From NCBI GenBank assembly GCA_020746105.1, contig CM036635.1, forward strand, positions 10,558,001 to 10,622,000: a stretch of DNA of 64,000 nucleotides, written 5' to 3'. Below the pieces are notes generated by a model. It did not search any database. It worked only from the letters and a program-made list of their open reading frames with translations, and was not told the origin of the DNA. How positions within the stretch are numbered: position 1 is the stretch's first letter; each line of letters starts with the position of its first letter. The position numbers and the translations under genes were made by a program. Source of the DNA: Trogon surrucura. Lineage: Eukaryota; Chordata; Aves; Trogoniformes; Trogonidae. Below, one piece after another: positions 1-12,200 of the stretch.

Positions 1-1913
1 GCTTCGGCCACCAAAGCTTGTTGCGAGGGGCCTGCAGTTCAAAGGCTGCTCCAGAGGGCTGCAAACAGACAGCAGCACACTTGCAAACATGCAGCTACAT
101 CACCTCTGTTTCCTTTAAGGGCGAACAAAAAGAACAGCAAAAGATGAAAGCAGGGAGCATAGTTGCTTTGTCATCAGTCATATTCAAACCCGGCGCCAGT
201 CCAGCAACGACCCTGGAGAAATAAAGCCTCGACGACGCAAAAAAAAATTGATTATTTTAACTTCAAAGGTATATCCACATCAAATTTGCAGAGCACGGCG
301 GCTGCCACAGGATAGATGCCTCTTGATTCCCCAAACCATCACACAAACAGTTAAACAAGGAAGCGATGAGCAAAACCAACACATCCTTTTATTTTTTTAA
401 ATAAACTCCAATCCTGCAGAGACTGTACACTTCACAACACAACAGAGGCCCAATCCTGAAGCATTTCGGCCACTGGTTATCAGGCAAAACGTTGAGTGAG
501 GATCACTGGGATTTTTGCCTGAGGATTCATCTACAGGATCGGGCTCCAGATGTTTTGACTTCCCTGGCAGACTGATGTCATGGGCACACAAAAACAAGGG
601 CTTGAGTTGCTTTCCTTGCCACGACCTCCTTCACAAGAATTAGAAGGTTTATTTGTTCTAAGATAAAGTATGGTGACACATTAAAGATGCCCCCGTTTTG
701 CCTCTTAGATCAGCCTGACATCTGGTTCAAAAAATGTTATGAAACACTCTCTGAACCTGCTGTGGAATTGGATATTATGATATTTCACCAAGACATGGTT
801 CAAGTGAACTTTCACCTCCAAGTGAAAGTTTGAGTGTTGAAAGTGAAAACAGACCATTGAGAGCCTTTCACTGGGACAGACCTTTCAGTGACACTGGATG
901 TAGGGAAATAATTGCAGATGGTATTGTTGTGGGGGAAATATCACCTGCCATGAAATCTCACCCTGAGCGAACATTCAGTTGTTATAAGATCATATCATTG
1001 CGCTGCTTCGCGGTAACACATTCAGGCTGCAGACTTGAGCAAGGTCATTCCACAGGAAACCCTCACACAACAACAGGGTTTTGTTCGCTGTGGTTAATGA
1101 TACTAGAACGGGGCATGGAAAAAAAAAATAAAGAAGCCTATCCAAATATTTTTGCTACAGATAAAACAACCTTCGATGAAAGGGGTTGCTTTTTTCATAC
1201 CCATTTACACGAAGACATTTTGGGCTTCCAATGGAGAAACAAAAGCAGCAGAAACACGATGTTCAGTGAAAATGATAGAGCGGCTTTTTGAAAAACAGTT
1301 GGAAAACTTGGTATATAATTAATCAAAAAAGGAGAATGCTTGTCATCTCTGCTGAATTTTCTCACACATAACCCATCAATTTCTATGCTCCTTGCAAAAA
1401 CAGCTTGCTCAAAGGCCCTGGGTGATGCGAGATTTCCACCTCTTCTTCTGTGGAAAGGAATCCGGAAAGCATGTTTTATCCACGTAGCTGTATTACAACA
1501 GAAAAGCACCGCTTATGAAAACCACACTGGCCTGAGCTCTGCCACCTGCCACCTTTATAGCACTAAGAAGAAATCTTCACATCACTACAAGCCAAACCCT
1601 CCTTCTTCCCCTCAGGTGAGGAAGCAACTTGACATGGGAAAAATCAATATGGGGGAAAATTAGAACCAGGCGATTCCCTAAGCCACGCTTCTGCTACATG
1701 TGCATATAAGTCCTATTTTCATAACCCAAAAAAGATTGAAGCCACCTGCGTTCCAGGTGCTGGAGGGGAAAAACCCTGACAGTCACTTGTGAAAGACACC
1801 GAGTGGCATTCCCTGCCGGAGCTCACCACGCTGGGATGTGGCTCACACTGTGGGGGTGAGCGACCTCTCCTCCCGAGATGTGCCCACTGCTGGAAGAGCA
1901 GATGAGCCAGCAG
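1..1913. other. non-coding stretch, no gene recognised
   Basis: Mixed-composition vertebrate DNA with scattered short ORFs on both strands, none with convincing splice sites plus protein-like content. The longest frame, about 150 codons at 830-1291 on the plus strand, has no recognisable domain and lies in otherwise unremarkable DNA. I see no repeat family here beyond short A runs near 240 and 1120. Confidence 0.6.
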
Positions 1914-1978
1914 TTCACAGAATCACAGAATGCTAGGGGTTGGAAGGGACCTCAAAAGATCATCTAGTCCAACCCCCA
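1914..1978 (-). mobile_element. CR1 LINE 3'-end fragment
   Basis: This is a 65-bp piece carrying the reverse complement of the CR1 3' terminus: the tandem ACAGAATCACAGAATG block, then GGTTGGAAGGGACCT and ATCATCTAGTCCAACCCCC. On the minus strand this reads as the typical CR1 end (TTGGACTAGATGATC... AGGTCCCTTCCAACC...ATTCTGTGATTCTG). The copy is very short, as usual for 5'-truncated CR1 insertions, and has no coding capacity. The sequence match to the family is seen directly. The subfamily cannot be assigned from so short a piece. Confidence 0.93.
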
Positions 1979-2365
1979 GCTACCTGAGTTGTGTTGCCAG
2001 CAGGGATCCATATGCATGCGGCAGAGCAAGAAGATGCTGGGGATGTTGTAGTAAGGGCCTGGAGAAAGAGCAGAGAAAACCTGTAGTCCACAGTGAGTGC
2101 AAACTAGAAGGTCCTGTGAAGCTCGTCCGTGAGCAAAGTCGTTGAGTGTGAGCTCCACTTGGGACTGAGAGCAGCACAATAGAAGCAAAGAGTCTGTTCA
2201 AGTCCCTGCTTCCACAGCCACTAAATCATCTTTCAGATTTCTTTTTTGATAGAATCACGCTTTTGTTTCTCCTCCCTCCAAAAAAGAAACTCTTAAAAAT
2301 GTTTTACAACCTGTTAACAGCTAAAGCAACAGCCCAAAACAATGTCTCCACAAATGCAGACGACT
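1979..2365. other. non-coding, nothing recognised
   Basis: Unique-looking DNA downstream of the CR1 tail. Two overlapping short minus-strand frames are shadows without supporting splice signals. Confidence 0.55.
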
Positions 2366-2650
2366 GTGCTTTTAATTAAGATTCACAACTTTTTTTATTG
2401 AGGCAGTGAACTATAACGAGTTCGTTCATTCACGTGAGTCGGCTCAACCTGTGCTGCCTCCATCAACCATCCTCCCCGGGATAGTAACGACACCGTTCAC
2501 ACCTCGCCGCCTTCCGCCCCACAGCATCACGAGGAGGTTTGTACAAGCCAGCAGCGGAGCTAAAGCGACACCAGGAAACATTTCTGTGACTTTAGCATCG
2601 TCCCTAACTTTGAGCCTCTGGGAAACCCTGCTCTGTGTGGAAGTGTGAGA
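2366..2650. promoter_or_regulatory. CpG-clustered candidate regulatory element
   Basis: A TTAATTAA motif near 2371 is followed by a stretch unusually dense in CpG for this neighbourhood (ACGAG, TTCGTT, CACGTG at 2431-2436, GTCGG, CCGGG, AACGAC, CTCGCCGCC, CCGCCCC, CACGAGG, AGCGACA). CACGTG is a perfect E-box. CpG retention in otherwise CpG-depleted vertebrate DNA suggests either constraint or low methylation. An 80-codon plus-strand frame overlaps but has no recognisable domain. Function is inferred only. Confidence 0.25.
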
Positions 2651-5600
2651 AATACCAAACTGCTCCCAAAGGAGTCATAACATATCCTCCAGCAGTCCCC
2701 GTCTGCATCTTTCAAATGAGCAAGCACCCAGGGCACATCCCTCGGGGACAGGAGCGCACACGAAAATGATGGGAAAGCTGGAAAATGTGCCCCTCCCTCT
2801 CACTCACCCTCACCACGGAGCCATTAAATGCCTCTTGATATTGCTTTTTTAATTTTTGGGCGAGTTTAACGGCCACAGGAGGAGATGGCTGAACAAAGGC
2901 ACCTCCCCAATATCACATCAGTCCCTGCTCCAGTGTCTCAGCTCAACAACACTAACACCCTGGCCCTCGGAAGCCTCCCAGGGTCCTCATGCGGCTCTGG
3001 GAGATAAAACACTTTTGGGTGAGCCCAGAAGCAGAGACAAGAAATTGCTGACATGGTACAGATGCTAAACAAGAAGACGGAGAAGACAAGTGTTAATGTG
3101 GGTCTTACACATGAACTTCCTAAACTGAGGAGGGTCTCTGAACAGAGCCTGCAAATTCAACTTACCAGGCACTGAGACTAGAGGCTCCTCAGTGCCGCCG
3201 AGCCCTTTCCACGACTACATCAACATGATTAAGTTGATGCACATTGACCTCTGCAGTCACATGTCACTGGCTTTACAGGGATGAGTATCTCTTTCTTAAT
3301 GTAGTGCGGTTGCAGCCATATGGCCTAATGACACAAAGCAAGCAATAGCTCTGCAGGAGGGTTTGCAGGCATGGAAGCTTGTCTGTGTTCTCCAGCTATG
3401 TCAGGTGGACAAATAAAGCACTACCTGTGCCCCCAGCCTGATCAGTAAGGGAGTCTTCTTCCTGCCTACCTTCTTTTTTTTCTCCCTATAATGGCTGGAA
3501 AGCTTCTTTGTACATGTGCATGGTGGTGCCCACACAGGAGGGAAGAGTTTCAAACAGGAAAAAGATACTAGAGTCTTCTACAGCCAAAACCCCAAAGAGA
3601 GTTTGTGTACGAAGTGTCTTAACAAGCCTTGATAAAACTAGCATTTACACGAGCACATTCACAGACAGCATCTTGATTAAGACTGAAAGCTTCCAGAGTT
3701 TAAACACGGGAGCAATAGAGCCTGAATTCAAACTTCCCTAGGTAAGGCTGTAATGAACCCAAAAATTCCCCTGAGCTCAGGTGAGACTGGGATCTGCAGT
3801 ACCAAAACAGGTTAGAGCTGCATCCCCATACCCAAGTAACAGCCAACCTACTGGTAACCTACTGCTCCATCTCCAACACTCAACGAGGTCCAACATTTGA
3901 ATGAAGCTAAAAAGGTTCCTGAGATGTTCCTGAGATGTCACCTATGCACCAGCAATCTGCAAATCTCTCCATTTCTAACCAGAGCAACAGACAGCTGCCA
4001 GCCACGAGAGATACACAAAACCTGGGAAAATCCTGAGGGAAAGAGCTGCTTGTAGGACGTGAGAGCCTCTGTCACCAGAGCAAAGTTGGTGAGCCACAGC
4101 CTCAGAACAGTCAGCATGGTGGCATCAGGATTTTATCGCACTTTACCAGAACTAAACCACTTGGACAGAGAGGAGGAGAAAGTAAGAAAAAGACTCCACG
4201 CCTGAATCTCCCGCAGGTGTGATTTGTGCCTGGAACGCCAAGCAAGAGGCACACGGGTTTGCTGTGTTACGTAGCCAAGGCAAACAAGACACAGCAAGGT
4301 CCAATTCTGGCCCCCTCAGGATCCATAAACCAGCCTCTGGGAGCTGTGAGGGGCACGTTAGTCCTAATTGTGTCTTGTTTAACTTGGCCCTTCGAACAGC
4401 AAAGCTTTTGCTCTCTTGGCTACAGTCACCAGCCTCACACCTTAGCGGGACTTACCTCTTTTCTCGGATTGGCAATTAAAAAAAATCCCTAATGCTGATA
4501 CATGTTAAATGTTTTTGATCAAAACCCACTTATTTTTACAAGACAGTTCGGATGATGTGCCGAGAACCTCTGCCCAACGCACCAGGGAAAAGCACATTCT
4601 GCTCACAGAGGGCAAGATCCTCCCTTTCATACTCTTAAGTTTCACTGACTGCTGTTATATTTCTGCAGATTTCCCCTCCTAACCAGCAGCAGAACAGAGA
4701 ATTGTGCCCAGCCGAGTTGATGAACACCACTCTGCAAACTCAAGTATAAATCCCAACAAGCCTCATTCCCTGCTGCAGCCACCGATACGCCAAGTGAGCC
4801 AAGGAGAGCCCTTCTGAGGAAAAAGCACCCAACACCCATGCTGGGCTACTCAGTGATTTCCTTGACCTGCAAGAAGTGAACAACTGGTATTTTTTCATGC
4901 AGGCATAACCTTGCAGTAAATACATTCTCAAATGGTAGGATCAGAGCCCGCTCTGTGCATGTTGGAGGCAAGAGGATCAGCCCCACAGAAGAACTCCTTT
5001 GCATTTGCTTGCATCAAACCATGTCAACAAGCCCAGGGATGCTGAAGCCTCAAGAGCAGCCTGGAAGCTCTGGGGAAAACATGTGAAGCTCCTGGCACTG
5101 GGTATCTTCCAGACACCAGCCTCTTCCTCTGGTTTCCCTCCACACTTTGTATTTTGGCCCAGTGGGGAACACAACTGCTTGCTCATGCAGAACAGGCTCA
5201 AGCTTGAGAAAGGGAGGATGAGGTGTGATATTGTCAAGCTTCCAAAAAGCTTGAGGGATTTGTTAGTTTGGTAAAGAAATGAAGAATACTGAGGTGGAAA
5301 AGACAAATCAGCAGCTCCGTCCTTCCTCCTACAAATTTAATGCTAAAAGCACAACATTCAACGGGAAGTTGACTTCATGGCAACCTCTGGGCTGGGGCAG
5401 GATGACTCTTGCCAGCCCACTTCCATCTCTGCTCGCTCTAGCAATGACAGAGGTGTTACTGCCCTGATGGGCTGGTTGCAATGCTCACAAGCAGGCAAGG
5501 GTTGGGCATCTCTTGCAGTGTGGCACCTCAACTACATTTTAATCATTTACTGATGAGGTTATCGGTGATTTGATGGCCTGAGGTCTACTGCTCCCCCTCT

Positions 5601-8600
5601 TGCAGCCCCTTTTGGGCTGTGCAACCCTATTCCCCCCCTCACCTGCAGGTTACCCAACCAAATCACAACCCTCCTGCCCAGAGAGCTCCTTCAAGCACCC
5701 CTCTCCTCTTTCTGCAGGAGCCAGCCCTCCCAGCCTTCCACACTTCACCTCTGCGGTTGTGCCTAACACCTGCCTGGTTTAGGAGACAGGAATTGAGGAT
5801 AAACGATACCTTTCATTGCTAAGAAAGAAAACCATCACCTGCTTGGTTTGTGGTGTGCTGAACACAGAGGCAGTGCAAAAATGCACTTTTTCCCTTAAAA
5901 TAAGAAATAACAAAAACCACACTGTGAAATACGTCTTAGTGCATTGCAGGTTTCTAGCTGATCTGCTCAAAACTTTCTCAGCACTCCCAACTCCAGCATC
6001 TTTTGCAGTGTGTGTCTTAGCTTATCATTTCACAAGGGAGCCCGCTGATTTTTTTTTTTTTCAGTTTCCACCTCCTCTTCGTATTTCTGTTCTGTATTTC
6101 CAGCACCTTTTGATCAGTTAATACACTGAACACAAGAAAAGGCAACTGGATAAATCAGCAGCACACCTTGTCCAGTTACCCCCCATCATAACCATGTCCA
6201 GATGCTACACTGGAAGTTGCAAGAAAGTCCATTGGGGATAGTTATCAAATTTAAAACATCCATTCCACACCCCCTGTTATCAAGTTGGGATATTTTCCCT
6301 TTTAGCATCAAATACATATGTAATTTGCACTACACATAGTCCTCATCCCAAAACAGCAGGGAAGATGCACAGTTGGACATTTATAGGATCTACAGACTAG
6401 CCCAGCCATGACACAAAACTAGGGGCAAAACACAAGAAAACCTGTTGCATGAGAGAATGCAAGACCTTGTCCACATAAAATAACTCTGCTCCTAAACTTT
6501 TCCAGCATCCAGGTTTCTCTGGACCTGCTCTACTGTGCTTTCTTGCTTTTGTTTGGTTTTTTTCCTTTCTTTTTTGAAAGTTCACAAGGATGACTACACA
6601 TGGGATTCCCAGATCGCATGGCCACCATGTATCATGACATTAGCTCTTCCTTATCACTCCTGGTGACAGCCTGCACACTGGATTCCCGATTACATCAGTG
6701 TCTTGAAGGTATCTGTGATTGATTTACACAGACAGTTCCTTCACTTCTGCCACCGACAGCCAGTGAGCCTCTAATTTACAGTAAAAATTCCTGATCTTAA
6801 CTCATAAATCCATTACCTTGCACTTAAATGCCAAACCACTTCCATTGCTCCACTTCTCAATACTTCTCCTCTGTCGACACCTTCAACAACGCATTACCAG
6901 CATACTTCTCCTCTCTGCATCAACTTCACTAATGGAAATATTTAATAAAATTAGCCATAAAATCCACTTCACAAGCCTCCATCTCACAACATTTTTTGGT
7001 CCTGACAGCTCTCCTATCAACAAAATCTGTCACATGTCCTTTAGGCAGCTCCCTTTAGACCAACTTTAAAATCTTGCCTTAATCCATTTTCTACCGCTAA
7101 ACTAGTAATTTCTCACGTGGCACAATAACAAATACTTGGACAACCACATATATCTGCTTTTTTTTCTAGGTAGAGCAAAGATAGTGTAGCTTGCAAAGGT
7201 GTCATTTCACCAATCCAGTTTCACCTAACTTGAAGCCACATCCCATTCCACTTTTCCTGCCCCTGTAACAATCTTTTCTCCAAGATTCATTGCAAAGCTT
7301 TTCCTGCTATTTAGGTCAACCCCGAAGGTCTATCGTTACCCATTACCGCTAAGTCTTTTGTTACAGTCACTATAAAAACACAATTACAGCTGGATTATGG
7401 TACACTTATGCAGAACAGTATCTTAATCCACAAATGGTCCTGTGGAAGCCACATTTGGAGTTAGATCCTAGCCGGTACGAATAAGAAAGCTGGAATCAAG
7501 CCCAGAGGAGATTAATACAACAGTACCTCAACTAATTCACACTGTGGGTGAGGAAAGCACATTGAATAGCTCAGATTAAAAGGGGTGAGAGAAGTACAAA
7601 TAAAAGCATCACAAAATACTCTCCTTTTCAATTTCTAGTAGTATCTCTCAGCAAACACCACTGTGCACCGAGAGGAACACGCTATATATAGCTAATGAAG
7701 TCTTGCTAACATTAGACATGGCTACAGCATCTGTTACTAAATCTTTGCTGAGGAGTGTAAACAGACCACCAGGTTTCTATAAGAAAAGCAATTTACTGAA
7801 GCGAAGCTTTGTCAGCTTCTATTGTACACAAATACAACATTAAACTGAGGGTTAATATTTACTGCTGTGTCATCTCAGCATGAAATGACCATCAGTGCCT
7901 GAGGCCAGATCCTCAGGTGATGTAAAACACTAGAGCACCAGTGACTTCACTGACTGTCCTTACTACTCTTCAGAAAATTTTCCATCAACACAAAAGAAAT
8001 TATGCCCAAGGCACAGCTGCGAGGCTCCGAGACACTCTCACAAACCCAACCTGCGTCCATGGGATGGCCTGGTTGGAGATCTTCACCTTAAAAACACTTG
8101 AGCATCTTCCACATGCTAAATGTGAACCCTAGAGCCCCACTTTGCAGGGGCATCTTGCCACATGTGCCCCGCACGCTCGCTGCCTGTGACCTAAAGCAAC
8201 GCTTTGCAGGAGAAGCAGAAAATACCCTGCAGCAGGGCTGTAATTCTCTCCCACCAAACACGACAGCTTTTCTTGAGCTGTAGAACGTCCAGGCCCAGGA
8301 CACAGGGAAAACAGAGAAAGGCTGATTATGTTTCCCCACGCCCAGCGGGGACGTGCCAACTCAGTGCGATTGTCACTTTGCTCTCCACACTCCACTGAGG
8401 ACCTCACTCAAATATTAACCTTGGCCTCTGTTCAGGACTGAACCCCTGCCCACCCCAGTCAGGCTGAGCCTTTTGCTTTGTCTGGGCTTGTTTCCCACAG
8501 GGGTTTCACCACTCCAGCAGGCAAGGAGGGGAGGGAAGATGTTTTGCCAGCCCTTGCACACAACAGGCTCTGCCCTGCGCCAACATCCAAGAAGACACCT

Positions 8601-8815
8601 TCGTTGCACACCTGCACCCCCTCCAAATTGCAAATCCATCTCGTGACATTAGGAGAGGATGAAGGAAGAGGAAGGTAAGGGGAGAGAAAAGGTCGCCTCT
8701 CGTCTCTTCAATGGTTAGCAAGTGCCATCGAACAATGCATTATCTTAGAAGGGATTGAACTACCACACATCATCCTCTTTTCCTTCCTCCACAAATCAGG
8801 GGGGGAATAGCAGCG
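2651..8815. other. long non-coding stretch
   Basis: No gene, recognisable transposon or RNA gene was seen. Small-scale structures are a tandem pair of an 11-mer TTCCTGAGATG at 3916-3937, a perfect 8-bp-stem inverted repeat TCAAGCTT/AAGCTTGA with a 5-nt loop at 5234-5254, and a T run at 6049-6061. The 6.1-7.9 kb part is AT-rich and featureless. ORFs here are short, mutually overlapping on both strands and lack domain-like content. Confidence 0.55.
5234..5254. repeat. short perfect inverted repeat
   Basis: TCAAGCTT, a 5-base loop (CCAAA), then AAGCTTGA: an 8-bp perfect stem. Too short to be a precursor RNA on its own; no flanking extension of the stem was seen. Confidence 0.6.
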
Positions 8816-9200
8816 TGAGGGGGAATGGAGATCACCAGCACAGCTCTCTGGGAGCATTAGCATTTGGCCTGCAAACTCCTGAGGTCGCAGGGCCAGCGGG
8901 AGGGAGCCCGCTTCGACATGATTGAGTTGCTGGCTCGGGGCTGAGCGCATTTGTGCGGCCTCCCTGCCGGGTGGGAACATTCGACACCCTCCTGCTGCTT
9001 AAACCCACTGCTGACCAAAGTGAGCCATCGGCGCTGCCAGCCGGGAGGGGGGCAGTTTCCCGTTCTCGTGGCAGAAATAAGATCTTTAGCTGCAGCTCTG
9101 TGGGAGGGAAGATATGGCCAGGACAGAGCCGATGTGCGGGTTCTGCACACGGGGCTTTGGGACCTCTCCACCTGACAGCTCCCGGGTCAGGCTAAGGGGA
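8816..9200. promoter_or_regulatory. GC/CpG-rich patch, possible regulatory element
   Basis: GC content and CpG frequency rise sharply against the flanks, with CGs about every 15-25 bases between about 8880 and 9190 (for example GGTCGCAGG, CAGCGGGAG, CCGCTTCGAC, GCTCGGGGC, GAGCGC, TGCGGCC, ATCGGCGC). Frames of 70-104 codons occur on both strands, which is expected in GC-rich DNA because stop codons are AT-rich. I see no TATA box or obvious initiator. This could be an orphan CpG island, an enhancer or an exon-containing segment. Confidence 0.22.
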
Positions 9201-12200
9201 TCGGAGGGGTCACACAGCAATGCTGGTCAGGCAGTACAACACAAGCAACGTTACCTGCAGCACAAGCCCTGCTCACCCCAGGTCTGCAGTACAGCCCCAC
9301 ACTCCCCCAGGAAGGAACAGCATTAACCCTCGTGGTGTTCAGCGGATTGTCAACTCCTTTTCAACTTCCCAGTCCTCAAAGGCCCCCAAGCAAGGGTATT
9401 TCTGCCACAATAAAGCCTTCAAACAACAAAGTTTTCACCAATAACCACAAGCAAAAGTGCCCAGATCAAGAAGCCAAGCACAGGTTCAGGCCAGAATTCA
9501 CCTACACAGAATTTTCATATAACAAACCTCTCCCAGTGAAAACCCTAAAGCCAGCGATTTACCTCATAGCTGTAGGGTTTCAACACCCATAGGAGCCACA
9601 CAACTACAGTCCTACCGGGAGTCCCTCACTGCTGGTGCAAACCTACACCAAGAGGTGAGCCCAGGAGAGCAGCCAAGGTGCAGGGAAGAGCCCTCCCCAG
9701 CACTGCAGCCACATGACAGGCATCATTCCAAGAGATCACGTTCTGAGTTGAGATCTTTTAGGGGACAGAGGAAGCAGCTGTAAGGTGACACAGAGCAGAC
9801 CTGGGGACTGAGCACCTCGGACTATCCCGACCCAAAGCAGCACAGATGACTCTCCCGGGAGGAATCAGTCAGTCCCTCCTACCACAGAAACACCAACAGG
9901 GCACAGCGTTCATTTCTGAGGCTGATTCTTGACTTGCAAAGCCTTCTACAAGAGAAGCAAGACCTCCGATGCCACAGGTAGGTTGTTGCATCTTCTCAGG
10001 CACAAAGCCAGTGGTGGCATTCACTTAATACCAGAGGCCCATAGCAAATTACCTAGTCCCTGATAATACCTTCCCGGTACCCAACCATCTTTCATCATCA
10101 TGGTGTTGAGGAATAACAGTCAATAACTTCCTGGCATCTTGGAGAATATCCATTTGCGCTTTGCTTTCTAGCGACTTACAAAATTTCTGCCTCACAGGAT
10201 CCCGTCCATTTCTTGTGCCGGTTCCCCCTTCAATTTCACACTTAATTAAGTCCCTGGATCGAGTCTCAGGATGTATTGCTCACTAGACCAGCAGCCAGAA
10301 TTGATGTTGTATCTAAATGATGGGGTCTGAGGGAGAAGGAGGAAAAAAAAAAAATGTAGGAGCGATAACAAGAGAGAGGGAGGGAGAAGAGGGAAAGCTG
10401 CTTTTATTTCACGGTTAAAAGCTTAATCTTCTACTAAAACGGCATCACATGAGAGGGAAAGAGTCTCTTATCCATGTGATACTGTTGACCCAGGCTTGGT
10501 TTAGAAGCGGTAATATCATTCCAAGAGAAAATTACGTCAGCAAGTAACTTTTCTTCAGAGGCAATTAAAAGGAAACAGGACTCAGAAGGAAGACAGCAAG
10601 GGATGGAAAAGGTGGGCTGAACACTGCTCATTTGTGGAGGAGACACGCTGAGCCTCTGATGAGGAAGAGCGTATAACCAGACATCAGTAATGGGAGAGCC
10701 TACAAGAGCTCAGTGTGATGAAGTGCTCAAAAGCTTGGGTGTTTCCTCTGAACTGTCTCCAAACTCCTTGATTTAGGCTGAACAGGGCTGCAAACCTCAT
10801 GAGCTAACCCCTTCTCAGGAGATTTCTGGAAGTTCCTGTTCTTCTTGGAACTCTCCCAAGAGGGCTTGGTTTTATTGCTGCTATTTGGCATTTCAATTTC
10901 CAGCGTGGTCAAACCCAGAAAGTCCGAAGGCAATGAAAGGGCGGAGCTAAGAACCTTTTTTTGAGCATTTTAAAAAGCTCGATTAAGGTTTGCACTAACA
11001 ATGTTTCAAAACAGTCTTGTTCTGGGCTCACACAATCAGGTCTTCATAGCAAGAAAAAGATTTAAGCCCTCTCAAGAGCAATTCAGCCAAATAACACATC
11101 TCAGATACCCTGGCAGCTTGCTGATGGGTAAGACAATGGGAGGACTGTACAGGTTTCCCAAGTCCTTTGTTGACTGTGTACACACACTCATACGTGTGCA
11201 CTGTCTGCCTGGGACAATTTAACATCAGGCCATCATTTACATCCCAGTTAACTGCAACAAGACACTGCAACAGCTGTCTGAGGAAGTTCCTCTACTAACA
11301 ACTCACAACCCCCTCTCCACACTTCATTTATATACTCAGCTCCTCCCAACACGTGAGACAGCACGGCTGGGATAACACACGCTAGGTGCTGCAACCAGTA
11401 GTCACCATCATTGCACGTCACCTGCTTCTTCATCCTTCGTGACTTTGTTTTCTTCACGCATTGACATGTCACAACGGTGAATTTAGAGTACTTTGGCATA
11501 AAAGGTTTGCTGGTTTGACACGCAGCCAGAGCACATTCCTGGCCTCAGAGTAAGACTACAGGCTCTGGTACTAGCCACCTGTCCAGAAAAATGACAAAGT
11601 CTTATTCATTAAGAGTAACGAGGTGGATTTAAACTAGCCACCTGCCCTATTAAAGGGTTTTGGGGTTGGTATTTCTGAACTAACAAGTAGAGGAAGAGAG
11701 GGCAGATTAGAAACAGTTAGTGATTAAAATGTGGCCCTTCAAACAGGTTTTGCTATGAAGCCTCTGCAGCAGCATCTTTTCTATCTAGTCCAATAGTTAC
11801 CTGCCCACCCTTCGCCACACAGAGGTGGTGTCTCCACACATACGCAGGGTTAGGTTATGACCTTCTCAACACATCCAGTGTGAGGTAACCCTTCCAACCC
11901 CTAACTCCCCAGTACCCAGAACCCTAACACCGTCGGAGCACAGCAGATTTCCAGTACAAAAAAAATGTTGTAAAGAGTTGACAGCAAGGTGCTTATCCAA
12001 ACCCCAACATTCACAGTTATCTGGGGAGGGCTGGGAAAAGTTGTGAAGACTTGCTCATAATTACTTCAGAAATTAAAGATCTGTTTTCTTGGTTTTGGAG
12101 AAAATACACTGGCAAAGAACATTTAACACCTAAAATACGCTTATCAGAATCCACTGGTTCAATGCAAATGCTGTAGATTCCAGAAAATCTTATTCTGCTC

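Noticed and set aside
5234-5254. Hairpin as a microRNA precursor
   Set aside because: The stem is only 8 bp and does not extend into the flanks.
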